DNA of 64,000 bases, taken from Colwellia sp. Its GTDB lineage: Bacteria > Pseudomonadota > Gammaproteobacteria > Enterobacterales > Alteromonadaceae. The notes under the pieces are model-generated. The model saw nothing but the letters and a program-made list of their open reading frames with translations, had not been told where the DNA came from and ran no database searches. Shown piece after piece: positions 63,225-64,000 of the stretch (the first letter of the stretch is position 1; each line of letters begins with the position of its first letter). Position numbers and translations under genes: made by a program. The stretch is taken from NCBI RefSeq assembly GCF_013214175.1, contig NZ_JABSPA010000002.1:186001-250000 (forward strand), given 5' to 3'.

Positions 63225-64000
63225 TACATCTCTCCCTTCATTGGCATAGCACTAACAATAATAAACTCACCGTTTTGAATTTCGAAGGTAAACATTAAAT
63301 ACGCATTGATAGTAAAGAGTGACATGTCAACTGATTCACTGACGATGAAATCAACAGTGTCAGCGGATCGCCCCCATTTTTCTATGGCTTCACGGTCGAT
63401 AGTAACCATGCGGTGCGCTGGCATCACCGATCTTACCGTGCCATTTACCGTGGCACTACTAAGCGGTTTTTCACCATTTTGTTCGATTTTGATAATGCGG
63501 TAATCGCTATCGCTGGCTCTTTCAATTTCAACACGGATAGTCATAGCTACTTTTAATTGAGAAAAGTCGACTGAGTCTAATGCAGTGAAGTCCATGGTCA
63601 TTTCTGGCCAGTCCCATGCGGGGATAGGGTCATGAGTTAAAGTCAGCATCTTGTGATCTGCCATTAGGCTAATGATACTGGCGTCGACCCACACAGTGCT
63701 AGGCACAGTTTCAGGGCTCATACGTTTGAAATCAGAGGTTTTACTCGATTCAGAGTCGAGTAAAAATTGCGCTGAGCTAACTACTTTTTCACCGGCGCTC
63801 AGACCAGATAATATTTCCACACTATCACTATCAAAACGACCAACACTCACAGCGATAGATTTAAAGTTGCCTTCACCTAATGCTAATACCACACGGTCTT
63901 GGTTGCCGGTGCGAATTAGCGCCTCCTTCGGAATTAACAGCGCTTTTTCATTGCTGTTAGTATGAATAGTAATTTGGGCAAACATGTTGGGCTTAAATTC
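63224..64000 (-). CDS. cusB: CusB-type periplasmic adaptor with two C-terminal CusF-like domains (5' end cut by window)
   Basis: The visible 258 residues start in the adaptor beta-barrel (EFKPNMFAQITIHT, ALLIPKEALIRTGNQDRVV), so the gene continues past the window edge. After the membrane-proximal part come two CusF-like modules. The first (about 63475-63685) has HDPIPAWDWPEMTMDF, with H, W, M, M spaced as His36, Trp44, Met47, Met49 of E. coli CusF. The second (about 63238-63448) aligns along its length, but at those positions has Arg, Arg, Asp and Val, so the metal ligands are lost. The first module should hand Cu(I)/Ag(I) to CusA. A separate CusF gene is thus not needed. Confidence 0.88.
   Translation of the reverse strand, partial: EFKPNMFAQITIHTNSNEKALLIPKEALIRTGNQDRVVLALGEGNFKSIAVSVGRFDSDSVEILSGLSAGEKVVSSAQFLLDSESSKTSDFKRMSPETVPSTVWVDASIISLMADHKMLTLTHDPIPAWDWPEMTMDFTALDSVDFSQLKVAMTIRVEIERASDSDYRIIKIEQNGEKPLSSATVNGTVRSVMPAHRMVTIDREAIEKWGRSADTVDFIVSESVDMSLFTINAYLMFTFEIQNGEFIIVSAMPMKGEM

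Overview
The window looks like chromosomal DNA of a marine gammaproteobacterium of the Alteromonadales, most plausibly Colwelliaceae (Colwellia/Thalassotalea-like). This is inferred from the low GC, the AT-rich spacers, and the mix of Omp85/Tsx-type outer-membrane proteins, a PEP-CTERM protein, an MSHA-like pilin, PepSY and CusA/B genes. No rRNA, tRNA, CRISPR array, transposase or prophage gene was seen.

Layout. (1) 1-6.5 kb: two outer-membrane proteins (one cut by the window edge), a Bcr/CflA-type MFS exporter, a Kef-type K+/H+ antiporter overlapping a glyoxalase-fold gene, and a GNAT. (2) 6.6-12.4 kb: a cell-wall/beta-lactam response island. It holds a BlaI-type repressor behind a 20-bp palindrome, a BlaR1-like M56 membrane protease whose sensor domain is replaced by an M23 peptidoglycan-peptidase domain, two tandem exported alpha/beta-hydrolases, a class D beta-lactamase and an MltD-like lytic transglycosylase. 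(3) 12.9-14.1 kb: a PEP-CTERM protein and a small exported protein. (4) 14.2-19.7 kb: the beta-hydroxyaspartate cycle (BHAC) block, with a GlcG/HbpS-like protein and an IclR regulator (BhcR-like) divergent from dehydratase (bhcB), aldolase (bhcC) and iminosuccinate reductase (bhcD). (5) 20-25 kb: GNATs, tiny proteins, a pilin, an AraC regulator, a PEBP protein and a PepSY protein. (6) 25-46.3 kb: a complete purine-to-glyoxylate system. It includes malic enzyme, a purine permease, a Tsx-like channel, an AGXT-type aminotransferase, a RutR-like TetR regulator, malate synthase G, cytochrome-fused urate hydroxylase PuuD, guanine deaminase, AllA, HIU hydrolase, OHCU decarboxylase, allantoicase, allantoinase and XdhCBA. 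(7) 46.7-64 kb: a secreted FGE-like/Fn3/CBM-like protein, TPR proteins, a HupE/UreJ-like pair with a decayed copy of one partner, a membrane dipeptidase, a lone response regulator, a lone solute-binding protein with a heptamer repeat at its start, and a CusBA copper/silver efflux system whose CusB carries two CusF-like domains.

How the genes fit together. Purines enter by the Tsx-like channel and the permease, and are oxidised by guanine deaminase, XDH and PuuD. They are then opened through HIU, OHCU, allantoin, allantoate and ureidoglycolate to glyoxylate plus urea. The same window encodes two ways to use glyoxylate: malate synthase G, and the BHAC, which makes aspartate/oxaloacetate from two glyoxylate without losing carbon. 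Malic enzyme can drain malate to pyruvate. Two palindrome families tie the blocks together. TTTCA-N5-TGAAA sites (IclR candidate) lie in the bhc promoter and upstream of xdhA. TTGAC-N6-GTCA(A/G) sites, which resemble the RutR operator, lie before the iclR gene, between tsx and the aminotransferase, and before xdhA. The main proposal is a dual-regulated network that feeds purine-derived glyoxylate into the BHAC. The second is the M56-M23 sensor island.
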